Part shown: positions 46,556 to 55,900 of the stretch, piece after piece
Position numbering within the stretch: position 1 is the stretch's first letter
How the letters are laid out: each line of letters starts with the position of its first letter
From: Nematocida ironsii
Taxonomy: Eukaryota > Microsporidia
Length of the DNA: 64,000 nt
NCBI GenBank assembly: GCA_001642415.1
Contig: LTDK01000068.1
Span: 1 to 64,000, forward strand
Reading direction: 5' to 3'
The notes under the pieces: generated by a model
Database searches by the model: none
What the model was told of the DNA's origin: nothing
What the model saw: the letters and a program-made list of their open reading frames with translations, nothing else
Translations under genes and position numbers: made by a program

Positions 46556-47818
46556 TTAAAAACTATCACAGGCATCCATACAAAAAACAATTTGTTCTTT
46601 TGTTAGTCTCTTAATGATATCAGATTCTACAAATAAGGCACCTGGCGTAAGAACTCCCTTTTTATCCCGCAGAGATTCCTGATTGCTCAAGATAGTCTCT
46701 GCAGATACTAGAAGAGCAATTGGGGTGGTTATGTAGCCAGGGTCTGGCCCAGAAACTACTGTTTTATACGTTACATTATTATTGTTTTTATCAACGCCTT
46801 GCGTGGATATCTGTGTTTTAAACCCGGAGCATAGAATTTCCTGCACTGTTGGGCCTTCTGTCCGCACTGCACCACAGCTCAAAATATCTATGTAGTCATA
46901 AGCAATCGATCGCAATGCCCTCGGCAGAAGATAAATAATACCAATAAGAACAGAAAGGAACACAAGATAAATCATCCCAATAAATGATCCAACTGCGATG
47001 TAGCAGTGGCATATTGGATATATCCCTCCAAGAAGACTGCTGGTCTTTCTAAGAACATAAGAATCAGATCCTGGGAAGATTGCTGCATACATATTTATCT
47101 CTGAGCAAAAGAATGGCATTTTCTTTACTTTTGGTCTTTTGCTTACTAAATTTTCTTTTTTTTCTTCCTTACTTGCCAGCTCCTTTCTTGGTTTATTACT
47201 ATTATTTCCTCGCTTTTTAAGGTTGTCTAGACTTGTTATAATTGTTTTGAATGTTCCTAGATTGATTCTGCTATTTATCAGATGCATGTAGGACTCCATG
47301 CTATTTGCTCGGCCGCCTCTCTTCTTTATCTCTTGCATAGTATGTACAACTCCTATGTCCAGAGGAAGAGAGTCAAACCCACATGCATGCGCAATAATCA
47401 CGTCCTCACTCTTTGCTTTCTCTCCAAACATCTTCATACTCTCTTCTATAAACCCAGGCTCTCCGGTGCAGTCAACATAGTGGGAGTGCGCTCTAATCGC
47501 AGCCTCCACTATACCTAGTCCGGTTATTGCAAATGGCCCTATACAGTTTATAACTACTCGGTACTCCTCAAATATTTTTGCTAACTTTCCTATGTTATCC
47601 ACACCAGTTATGTGCGTAGATACCTGAGAAAGCGCATCTGAGTTTTCCTTTTTCACAGAGATGTCATGAAATGTTCTTTCTAGCTTTTCTTTGCTCCTGC
47701 AAGTCACACCAACAGATAATCCGGATCTATTCTCTAATATGTACTCAAGTAACTTCTGTGATGTAAATCCATTCACACCACAGATTAGCACATCCTTTCT
47801 TTCCTTCTCTTCTGTCAT
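46556..47818 (-). CDS. Saccharopine dehydrogenase-like oxidoreductase
   Basis: 420 residues from ATG 47818. Rossmann start DVLICGVNGFTSQKLLEYIL, then YRVVINCIGPFAITGLGIVEAAI and HYVDCTGEPGFIEESM, then HACGFDSLPLDIGV, the standard order of SCCPDH-type proteins. A membrane segment sits near residues 280-305 (VGSFIGMIYLVFLSVLIGII). The human relative is found on lipid droplets; the yeast relative is YNR-type, uncharacterised. True saccharopine dehydrogenases differ and lysine synthesis is not expected here. The substrate is unknown. Confidence 0.9.
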   Translation of the reverse strand: MTEEKERKDVLICGVNGFTSQKLLEYILENRSGLSVGVTCRSKEKLERTFHDISVKKENSDALSQVSTHITGVDNIGKLAKIFEEYRVVINCIGPFAITGLGIVEAAIRAHSHYVDCTGEPGFIEESMKMFGEKAKSEDVIIAHACGFDSLPLDIGVVHTMQEIKKRGGRANSMESYMHLINSRINLGTFKTIITSLDNLKKRGNNSNKPRKELASKEEKKENLVSKRPKVKKMPFFCSEINMYAAIFPGSDSYVLRKTSSLLGGIYPICHCYIAVGSFIGMIYLVFLSVLIGIIYLLPRALRSIAYDYIDILSCGAVRTEGPTVQEILCSGFKTQISTQGVDKNNNNVTYKTVVSGPDPGYITTPIALLVSAETILSNQESLRDKKGVLTPGALFVESDIIKRLTKEQIVFCMDACDSF

Positions 47819-47900
47819 AGATCTTTTCAAATAAATAATTAATTAATATCTTTAATTAATTTGAATTTCCTGCTGGTGTACCATTTCTTCTTTTATATGC

Positions 47901-47987
47901 CTATTTTCTATTTAGATTATTAAACTTGTTTATCTCCTGCTCTCTGGTGGTAAATGGTGTGTTTCCCATAGATCCACAAAAAGTCAT
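47901..47987 (-). CDS. Possible 28-codon microprotein
   Basis: A small frame (MTFCGSMGNTPFTTREQE, then INKFNNLNRK) in a patch of higher GC between two minus-strand genes. Frames this short arise by chance; the GC patch is the only support. The 3' end of the CCCH gene transcript may simply pass through here. Confidence 0.2.
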   Translation of the reverse strand: MTFCGSMGNTPFTTREQEINKFNNLNRK

Positions 47988-48001
47988 TAGAATGTAATTG
48001 A

Positions 48002-48400
48002 TTATAAGAAAGGAGAAATAAATACTTCTTCTTTTTCTTCTTTTTCCAGTTCCCATCCGTCAGAAACCAATAATCTCACCTCCTCATCTGAAATAGGAGC
48101 GTGCGAAAATTGACAGTTCTTTCTTCTACAGTTTTTCTTTATGTGGAATAACTTGCACGGGAACTTAGACAGATCGTGCGAAAAAGTGCAATTGCTGCCT
48201 CGTATACATGCATTTTTTACAAAATATTTGCACAAGTGTTTCTTCTCTGGCTTGTATGGCATGCTTTTCATCATTATATTCTCGTCGCTGCTGTCTTTTG
48301 TGCCGCTTGTTTTTACTCTTTTGTTTCTTGCTATTTCTCTGGGTTCTCTGAAGCGAGGTACTGATAATCTTGGAAGCCGTGGCAGTTCTATAATCGCCAT
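48002..48400 (-). CDS. ZC3H4/6/8-like CCCH zinc-finger protein
   Basis: 132 residues. Two fingers: C57, C65, C71, H75 and C82, C91, C96, H100. The spacer SHDLSKFPCKLFH and the closing FSHAPISDEEVRLL match the metazoan ZC3H4/6/8 block, where the second finger is also directly preceded by FPCKFYH and followed by SHAPL. Members of that group bind nascent RNA and restrict unproductive transcription. The protein is tiny compared with the human ones; only the fingers survive. An acidic C-terminus (EKEEKEEVF) may be a partner site. A CPSF30/Yth1 fragment is the alternative. Confidence 0.7.
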   Translation of the reverse strand: MAIIELPRLPRLSVPRFREPREIARNKRVKTSGTKDSSDENIMMKSMPYKPEKKHLCKYFVKNACIRGSNCTFSHDLSKFPCKLFHIKKNCRRKNCQFSHAPISDEEVRLLVSDGWELEKEEKEEVFISPFL

Positions 48401-48486
48401 TTAAATTTAATTTTTATTCTCTTGTATAAATAATATATTGACAAATTAGCTTTCTTGAAAATAAAGGATTCACAAATAATTTTTAT

Positions 48487-50388
48487 ATGGAAAAATCTAG
48501 TAGAGCAGGAGGAGAAGGCGATAAGACTATTTCTATAAGAAGAATTTCACTAAAACTATTGGGAGCCAGGGTATTTATTGCTTTGGTAATTCTTGGTGTA
48601 ACTCAGTCTTTGAATGTAAAAAAGACATTGGAAGACAGCAAAGAGAGTGTAAGCAGACTCTTAGGTATAGAGAACAAAACTTGCGCAGGAGGGGTTGTTT
48701 GTGCAGAGAGTGACAAGATAGATGGGTCAGAGTTAGGAGAGAACACCACTCCTTCTGAGACTGAAGAAGGCGGGGAAGAGAAGAAGGCAGACCCGGAGAC
48801 AGAGAAGAAGCTGGCCATGTGTAAGAGCAGTTTAGAAAAAGCAGATGAATTACTGAGAAGGCGGGAGTATTTAAGTGCTTTGGACTACTTTAATATTGCA
48901 CAGGAGGAGTATATTCTGTCTGGAGTAACTAGCGAGTCTTCTTCTATTCTTAAAGAAATACAGGATGGGAAGTACAAAACACTTCTCAAACTGGGCAGAT
49001 TTGAAGAGATAATCGATGAGCTGGGGAGCAGTGTAGATGAGGATGATGTTAAATTGGTACAGAAAGTATCTGGGTATATGGCGCTGAATATTAACTCACC
49101 AGAGAATGAGCTGAACCATGCGCTATTAGAATGCCCACATTCTTCTACTTTGCTAGTACTTAGGATAGAACAGAGAATACGTCACAAGATCTACAATCTA
49201 GCTCTTTTAGATGCAGAAGCACTTTCTGAGATAGACGGGCAGAAAGAGAGAGGAGAACTGCTGATGATGCAGTGCTACTTTTTGATGGGGAAGTCTGGGA
49301 AAGGCCTGTCTATACTAGAAACCATGCCGCACCTTACTACTCTTTATGAAAAGGCTAGCTTCATTATGCAGAAGTACAGCAGTCTAAACAAAAACAACTA
49401 CCGATCTACACAGCACAATTACATGGTGTGGAAGAACTTTGTAGATAAGGATTTAGTACTGGCGAAGCTGATTGACTCGCGGTTTGTTCCTACAATCTTT
49501 ACGTACACCAAGATACAGGGACTAGAAGTTCTTATTCGAATGGGAATGGACTTAAAGCATCCAACAAAGCAAATACTTGCACACTCTGAACAAATTCTTG
49601 TAGAGGGCAGTAAAGGCGCGATCAAGACTCAGGATGACTGGAAGAGACATATAATTCTGATGATTAATCTGGGCAGTTTCTCCGCTGCTTTCGATAGTAT
49701 TAAGATAAATATGACAGAAGGCACCCCTGCGTACGATGAGGTAAAGGCGCTATACAATCAGAAGATAAAAATAGCAAGAGAAAAGAAGGCAAAGGCAGAC
49801 GAGATTAAAAGAAAAAAGAAGGAAGAGGCCGACCAGAAAGCAATAGACGATGCAATCAAGAAAGAAAAGTCTCATTCAGAGAGGAGAATCCGAGTGGTTA
49901 AATCTAAAAGAGGAAGAATCGTTGATGCAGAAGGATTCTACAAATTCCTTGGTCTAAAGCCTGGATCTTCAGAAAAGGAAGTAATGAATGCATACAGAAA
50001 AATAAGCAAAAAGGCAAACATCTCCTTAAGAAAGAATAGAAACAAACCAGAAGAGATTAAAAAGGCCAAGGATTTAATTGTAAGAGCAAACAAAACAAAA
50101 GATGTACTTTCAAATAAAATAAAGAAGGAAGAATATGACACAGGCTATTACATGACAGAAAAAGAGAAAGATACATGGGGGTACAATGATGATGCAATGG
50201 ATCAGTACGAAGAAAATAACGGTTCATACGGAGGTGGAAACCATGGTGCCGACTTATTCGAAATATTAATGAATGGCGGCGGCTTCGGGGGAGGCTTTGG
50301 CGGTGGATTCGGCGGTGGATTCGGTGGTGAAAGCTTTGGCGGCGGCTTTGGAAGAGGCGGCACCCGCAGAGTAGTTTACTATATGTAA
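48487..50388 (+). CDS. ER membrane TPR/J-like protein lacking HPD
   Basis: 633 residues. One signal-anchor (VFIALVILGVTQSL) at about 30-44, then TPR-like helices near 118-400, a basic coiled coil (REKKAKADEIKRKKKEEA) near 425-450, a J-domain-like segment at about 482-545 and a Gly-Phe-rich end. The order TPR then J resembles DNAJC3/p58IPK of the ER lumen. The J segment has the helices, but in place of HPD it reads KAN, so Hsp70 stimulation should be lost. The Gly/Phe end is made of GGGF units. It is probably a non-canonical co-chaperone; client binding through TPRs may remain. Confidence 0.75.
   Translation: MEKSSRAGGEGDKTISIRRISLKLLGARVFIALVILGVTQSLNVKKTLEDSKESVSRLLGIENKTCAGGVVCAESDKIDGSELGENTTPSETEEGGEEKKADPETEKKLAMCKSSLEKADELLRRREYLSALDYFNIAQEEYILSGVTSESSSILKEIQDGKYKTLLKLGRFEEIIDELGSSVDEDDVKLVQKVSGYMALNINSPENELNHALLECPHSSTLLVLRIEQRIRHKIYNLALLDAEALSEIDGQKERGELLMMQCYFLMGKSGKGLSILETMPHLTTLYEKASFIMQKYSSLNKNNYRSTQHNYMVWKNFVDKDLVLAKLIDSRFVPTIFTYTKIQGLEVLIRMGMDLKHPTKQILAHSEQILVEGSKGAIKTQDDWKRHIILMINLGSFSAAFDSIKINMTEGTPAYDEVKALYNQKIKIAREKKAKADEIKRKKKEEADQKAIDDAIKKEKSHSERRIRVVKSKRGRIVDAEGFYKFLGLKPGSSEKEVMNAYRKISKKANISLRKNRNKPEEIKKAKDLIVRANKTKDVLSNKIKKEEYDTGYYMTEKEKDTWGYNDDAMDQYEENNGSYGGGNHGADLFEILMNGGGFGGGFGGGFGGGFGGESFGGGFGRGGTRRVVYYM
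50285..50350 (+). repeat. GGCGG-x-TTC tandem repeats (GGGF)
   Basis: Short in-frame 12-bp units encode repeated Gly-Gly-Gly-Phe at the C-terminus of the J-like protein. Imperfect copies, likely to vary in number. Confidence 0.65.
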
Positions 50389-50619
50389 TCAAATTGCCAA
50401 TAGATTTGGTTCACTAATAAATAGTTTTATGTGATTCTTTAAATATGCGGAAATTCACTTTTTGTTTCTGTACACTGTTCTACTTGATTTGTGCATGATT
50501 TGTCAAATTCCTGCGCTTTTATTATAAGCTTAGCCTCTGCCTTTACACTATAATTATGTATAAACCCAAATAAATCTTGAAATGGTAATTGCACTTTAAA
50601 TTTACTTATACTTTATTCT

Positions 50620-50964
50620 CTAATTAGCCTTTTCTACTGTATAATAAGCATTGTCGCCGTATGAGAACTCTTCTGCCTTGTCTGGTGTAGGCATCAGATC
50701 TATAGAACATATTGATATACCTTTACACATCATGCTCGTTGGCGGCTGTGAAATAAGATCTTTTAAGTCTGGCAGCTCATTCTCTGGGTTAAAGAAAGAA
50801 ACCATCCTTCCGTTCTCTAAAACTAAATTCAGCAGCTGGTCATATCCTAATAGGCAACCAGTCACCTCTATGCCACCAAAAAAGCATATTCTTATATCCT
50901 TTCCCAAATACTTCTCTAGGTCAAAGACTTGGTCTCTTTTACTTGTCTTCTCGTCTTCTTGCAT
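50620..50964 (-). CDS. LSM7: Sm-like protein LSM7
   Basis: 114 residues. DLEKYLGKDIRICFFGGIEVTG and CLLGYDQLLNLVLENG are an Sm1 motif of LSM7 type (GYDQL-x-NLVL is diagnostic), and MCKGISICSIDLM is Sm2. Known role: part of Lsm1-7 (cytoplasmic decapping) and Lsm2-8 (U6 snRNA). If this lineage lacks splicing, the decapping ring is the likely use. The insert between the motifs (FNPENELPDLKDLISQ) is longer than usual. Divergent from Pus3 with 15 bp between ATGs. Confidence 0.88.
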   Translation of the reverse strand: MQEDEKTSKRDQVFDLEKYLGKDIRICFFGGIEVTGCLLGYDQLLNLVLENGRMVSFFNPENELPDLKDLISQPPTSMMCKGISICSIDLMPTPDKAEEFSYGDNAYYTVEKAN

Positions 50965-50979
50965 ATTTTTTTAGTTGGC
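50965..50979. promoter_or_regulatory. Shared divergent spacer, 15 bp
   Basis: Only 15 bases (AT-rich, then TTGGC) separate the LSM7 and Pus3 ATGs. No room exists for two separate leaders, so at least one transcript must start inside the other gene's coding sequence or the mRNAs are leaderless. Confidence 0.5.
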
Positions 50980-51960
50980 ATGTCTCTTATTTCTAGAAAT
51001 GTCCTGCTTAAACTATCCTACAATGGGCAACAATACCACGGATTTGCATACCAGCCGGGGCTACCAACAGTAGAGCACCATCTATTCCTGAGCCTTGTCA
51101 AGAATAAGTTTGTAGAAATAAATAATGGGCCGCCCATTCAGCCAAGCACATTTGTATGGCCAAAGGAAATACTTGCCTCAATTGCACTAATGAAATATTA
51201 TAAATGTGGTAGAACAGATGCAGGCGTATCTGCTGCAGCCCAGTTTATATCAATACATCTCCCATCCAATACTGAGAAGGACTACCCATACGATATAATG
51301 ATCAACCAGCACCTTCCAAATGACATAAGAGTGCTTGGGTGGATGTTTGTGAGCGACGAATTCAGTGCAAGGTTTACGTGTATTTCTAGAGAGTATGAAT
51401 ACTATTTCTCTAAAAGGCCAGCAAGCATCCTAAACATAGAAACAATGAAAGACGCATCTAAAAAGTTACTTGGTACACATTGGTTTGGAAGACTTTGTAA
51501 ACAGGAGAAGGAGTCGTCAAAACAAAAAAGGCTTGAAAAAAAGCAGAAACTATCCCCAGATGAAGTAACGGCAGAAGAGTCTGTTCGTACTGTAGATTCA
51601 ATTGGTTTTGAAAAAGTTTGCACCGATGAAATAACAGGGGTGGAAGTGTACCTAATGAGGATTAGAGCAAGGTCATTTTTGCATAATCAAGTCAGAAAGA
51701 TTTTCTCTTTATTATTTATGGTAGGCTCAGGATCTGCTATAGAAATAGAGAATATCTTAAATAAAAATGAAGTACAAAAACATGACATAAAACTAGCTGA
51801 ACCTGCTCCTCTAGTTCTTTCTAGATGTGTGTTTTCTAATACAGATTTGAGCCATTTAAGGTCTTCTCAGTCAAAGAACCATCCGCATATAAAAATATGT
51901 GAAGATGTTCTTGTTAGATCCAAGGTAAATGAAAGAATTACAAAGGAATTCTTTTTATAG
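50980..51960 (+). CDS. DEG1: tRNA pseudouridine synthase Pus3 (Deg1)
   Basis: 326 residues from ATG 50980; the frame opens upstream at a TTG inside LSM7. TruA-family layout: LKLSYNGQQYHGFAYQPGLPTVEHHL, catalytic Asp D80 in CGRTDAGVSA, LPNDIRVLGW, FSARFTCISREYEYYF, and MRIRARSFLHNQVRKI. The wording of these blocks (SREYEYYF, KCGRTDAGVSA) fits Pus3/Deg1, which modifies positions 38/39 of tRNAs. A Lys-rich insert lies near residues 175-190. Yeast Deg1 is longer (442), so tails are trimmed. Confidence 0.9.
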   Translation: MSLISRNVLLKLSYNGQQYHGFAYQPGLPTVEHHLFLSLVKNKFVEINNGPPIQPSTFVWPKEILASIALMKYYKCGRTDAGVSAAAQFISIHLPSNTEKDYPYDIMINQHLPNDIRVLGWMFVSDEFSARFTCISREYEYYFSKRPASILNIETMKDASKKLLGTHWFGRLCKQEKESSKQKRLEKKQKLSPDEVTAEESVRTVDSIGFEKVCTDEITGVEVYLMRIRARSFLHNQVRKIFSLLFMVGSGSAIEIENILNKNEVQKHDIKLAEPAPLVLSRCVFSNTDLSHLRSSQSKNHPHIKICEDVLVRSKVNERITKEFFL

Positions 51961-52003
51961 CCTGATATAACCTGTAATTGGATTTATTCCTGTTTGGCTT
52001 ATG

Positions 52004-52210
52004 CTATGGCAGTTTTTTATCCTTTATGGAGTGCTTGCTTTTCTTTAATAAATCTTGTTTAATTTGCTTTTCCAGAAATCTTGTGGCTTTCTTTGCTGTT
52101 TTCAGGAGAGGACTGTTCGTGTGGCGAAATAATGCCTTTCTACTCTTCCATATAGCGTGCTGTTCTTTAAGTGATGGTGATTTCTTTTTTGCTTCAATAC
52201 TTATACCCAT
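52004..52210 (-). CDS. Small very basic protein, unrecognised
   Basis: 68 residues: MGISIEAKKKSPSLKEQHAIWKSR and so on, ending KDKKLP. Strongly Lys-rich and helical, as in small ribosome-biogenesis or ribosomal proteins. The ATG has an AT-rich A/T-tract leader on the minus strand. A competing plus-strand frame over the same bases (51978-52214) is hydrophobic and is the less likely reading. Family unknown. Confidence 0.5.
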   Translation of the reverse strand: MGISIEAKKKSPSLKEQHAIWKSRKALFRHTNSPLLKTAKKATRFLEKQIKQDLLKKSKHSIKDKKLP

Positions 52211-52918
52211 TTAATATTTTTCTATTTTTATAATACGTTCTATTTAAAATAATAGTTTAATACATTTAATATTCTATCTTTACACGCATTATGTAATGTA
52301 ATAATAATTCTAATTATGAATATCAGATTGAATTATATCTGTGTTTTCGATATTTATGATTATGTATTGGTTAATACAATGTAGATTCTTCTATATTAAT
52401 GGAAGTTTCTATGCTATAAATATGTATTTTGTTTGAATTTCGAATTATTGTGCATTATTGTCTTTTTATTCTATGTAGTAGTATATAAATATTCTTAATT
52501 TTAAAATAAATATGTATATAATTTACTTATAGGACAATTGCATATGAAGAGGTTTATTCTAAAATTACAAACAATTTATTATAAAAACAATATAATGTAG
52601 TTACGAGTATACACTGATAAATAACAGCAAATACATAAATTGAAAGTTTAGTGGTACTTTATATACATTTTGTATTTCGGGTTATATTTTTGTTAGAAGC
52701 ACTGAATATCCTGTTGGTAATGCATGTTTACACATATGAATTAGTAAAAATCTGGACTGACTAAAATTTAAATATAACATACACTATATATTAGGTAAAA
52801 TAAAAGAAATAATTAGCAGTAATCGATATGGTAAGGCTGAAAGCATTCTTTAATAACATAAATAATACTTAACTAACATGAAATATAACAATTTTTATTA
52901 AAAGATACTTGCTATTTA
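52211..52918. other. Long AT-rich gap with exact motif copy
   Basis: No gene in about 700 bases between the 5' end of the small basic gene and the 3' end of Elp1. Contains the exact motif at 52675-52685 (reverse). Confidence 0.6.
52675..52685 (-). repeat. Dispersed motif, reverse orientation
   Basis: TTTCGGGTTAT, exact, about 465 bases from the nearest ATG. Confidence 0.7.
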
Positions 52919-55900
52919 TTAATTTTGTTTTATAGCAGTAATATATGCTAAAATATCCGAAGTACTAGGCTCTTCTATTATAGGCCTGTCTGGATCATAA
53001 AGAACATCATCTTCTGTGTTTTGTGAAATAAAATCAGCCTCCTTTGTGATTTGCACAGTCTCATAAAATCTTTGAAGGTGCTTATTATATCCGGATATTT
53101 CATCTGTAAGTGTGTTAAGCAGCTGTTTAATGTTTTTTAGTGCAGGAGTATCATTATCTGTGCACTTTTTTCTAAAACTATGAGATATGCAAATAATGCT
53201 TTGAATGTGAGAAAGTTGGTGTACTGTTTTTAGAATTAGCTCACTTAATACATATTGGACGTATTCCTCTTCATACCTTCCCCCTACAGTGTTTCTAAGT
53301 TTTGAACTTCTCTTTTTCTTCTTTGCATTCCCTGCATTGCTGGATAAAAATGTATTTGTAATAAAGGAGCGGGTGTACACAGTTTCACAGTCATCGTCTG
53401 CATACATTCCATTAATTATTTCTTCTCTTTCTTTATCCTTTCTCTCACGCACAGACATTAGTCTTTCTTTGTTTTGAGTGTACTGTTCTAGTGTATTCTG
53501 TATACTTTCAGAGTACGCTCTTACTTTTTGTAATATATTCTCTAGAACATCTGCTGTTTGGACATAAGAATCCTTTGAAATGTATTCATTGACTCTTTTA
53601 TACTCTTCAATCTCTACAAGGTATTTAAGTCCTTTAGGAACCAATCCCAATTCTAAATTTAGCTCTGCCGCAGAGAGAATGTTTTTCTGTGAAAGAAGAA
53701 TATCTTCCATTCTCTGTATGTTACTTGGAGTCTGGTTGGTTTTATCTGAGAAGAACTCTCTCCATAGCCCTAGCTTCATTCTTAGGCTGCAAACCTTGTC
53801 CTTTGCTGCATTTCCAGCGCGCAGATAGCAGTTTAGTGCTTCTTTGTGATCGCCCTCTCTCTCTAAAGAATCACCAGATATATGAAGAAGTGACTGGGTT
53901 GTGTTAATAAATATTTCAGAACTCATTTCTTCTTCTGCACACTCTCCTCTGCATAGTTCATTAATGTCTAAAAGATATAGATAAAAATCACGTATGCACT
54001 CCTTTTCAATGCTTAGTTTAAGATCGGTGATAGAAAATGAACACTCCTTATTTGCACTCTCTTTTCTTAAAATATATTGTTTTATCATGTAGAGAGTCTG
54101 CTTCTTCTTATCCTTCGCTACTTTTGCTATTTTAAGCCTTCTTTCAATCTCTTCGCTAGCGCAGAATGGATTTATCCTGTCTGACTGGCCAACTAGTAGA
54201 ATGTCATTAGTTTCATCGTGTGGTGTATCAGTGGCGTGCATTATAATGTAGCATAGAGTGTATGCATATACATTCAAAGCAGATTGAAGCAAAACACTCG
54301 GCGAAATGACTCCAATACACTTTTTTATAATTCGCTCTGGGATTGCATACTGTTCTATGCTAAAGAACGATTTGGGAGAGATGATTTCTTTGTAGGTAAA
54401 CTTCTCTGCTAGAATGACAATAAGTTCTGGCTTGCAGAAGAATAAATATATCTCCACTGCAATATTACACCATGAGTAAATAGTATTGATTGTCTTAGTG
54501 TCATTTACATAATTTGGCTGGTCAGTCTCACTACTATGCGCATTTAAACAAAGAATAGAATCTATCTGTGCAATGGAATATTTCTCTATTTGGTCTAATA
54601 TAGGCTTGGCCCTCTCTCTATCCTCATTGAATAGCAATTTAACTATTTCAAAAAGGGTCTGTGCTTCTATGCGGTTTGAAGTAATACTTGCAGAAATAGC
54701 ATTCAAGTATTTAGATATTGACAAACCATGTTTCTTGGCAAGACCAACCGCCTTGGGCAGTTCTTCAGATGAAACCAGCTTATCTATCTTATTCTCTAGC
54801 ATAAAGCCTAGATAGAATGTTTCTAACATTCCGTATACATCTACCATTATAATAGATATTTCAGAAGCAAAAACTATTCTGCTGTCTTTTCCTGTTCGAG
54901 CTACTCTTGCCTGCACTAGTTCTAGAGTATTGTTGCTGGATAGAGCCAGAGACAATTTGTATATTTCTGTCCAGGCCTGAGCCTTTACAGATATAAGTAT
55001 GTATTGCTGGTCTGTGATAACAGGTAGGATTGATGAAACATTTTCTATAATCTGCGATATAGAACTATCACTTTGAATATGAAGAGATTGGCGCTCGCTA
55101 TTAAGAGTAAGCACCACTTTATAGCCACATAAATCAATTTCATGCCCATTCAAAATACTTGGTATTTCTGTAGTGTATTCAGATTTCTTAGTTGAGCACT
55201 GTATGTTTAGTTCTTTAACTCTTTCTTCCATTGGGATTGTCTTTTCTGTTCTATCTGCCTGGGTAGCTTGATTTTCTATTTCGGTCACTGTATTTGCTTC
55301 ATCTTCACCAACCACTCTGCTATATATTTTTCCATTTACTTGATAGGTTATTTCTCCATTGTATAGTGCGTGTAAGTTGTCTGGTACCCCTTCAAGCTTT
55401 ATCTCTCTACTATACATAGGAGGGGGGATTGGGCACTTATATAGATTGTACATAATCAGCCTTGCACCATCGATGTCTATCACGCCACGGCCAGTTCTAT
55501 TAACACACACACTCTGTTTTATTGTTACAATATGCTCTGTTAGGACTAGCTTTATTTGGTGGCTAGACATGATTAGCATGTCTTTTATTGCACTGGACAG
55601 TACAGAAATATTCCTGTCTGTTGTGTATACACTAGCTATATTCTGATTGACCTTTAGGTAGAGACAGTTGTTTTTAATATAGTATACTTTTAAGTATAAC
55701 TCGTGGCCTTCTCTGTTGACAATGTACATATAATCTTCCTTTGTTCTTATACACACAATATCATTGCTTTCTATATTTTCCTCTTTTCGATCGCACTCTC
55801 TAAGATGGAATAGCTCCTTGTACTTAAGCCCATTCCTTTCTAAAATATGTATTGAATTGTTATCTGTCACTGCATATATGAGTGAAAATCTGTTGTGCCA

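Noticed and set aside
51978..52214. 78-codon plus-strand hydrophobic frame
   Set aside because: Antisense to the basic 68-aa frame, which has an ATG with a normal A/T leader and a plausible protein composition.
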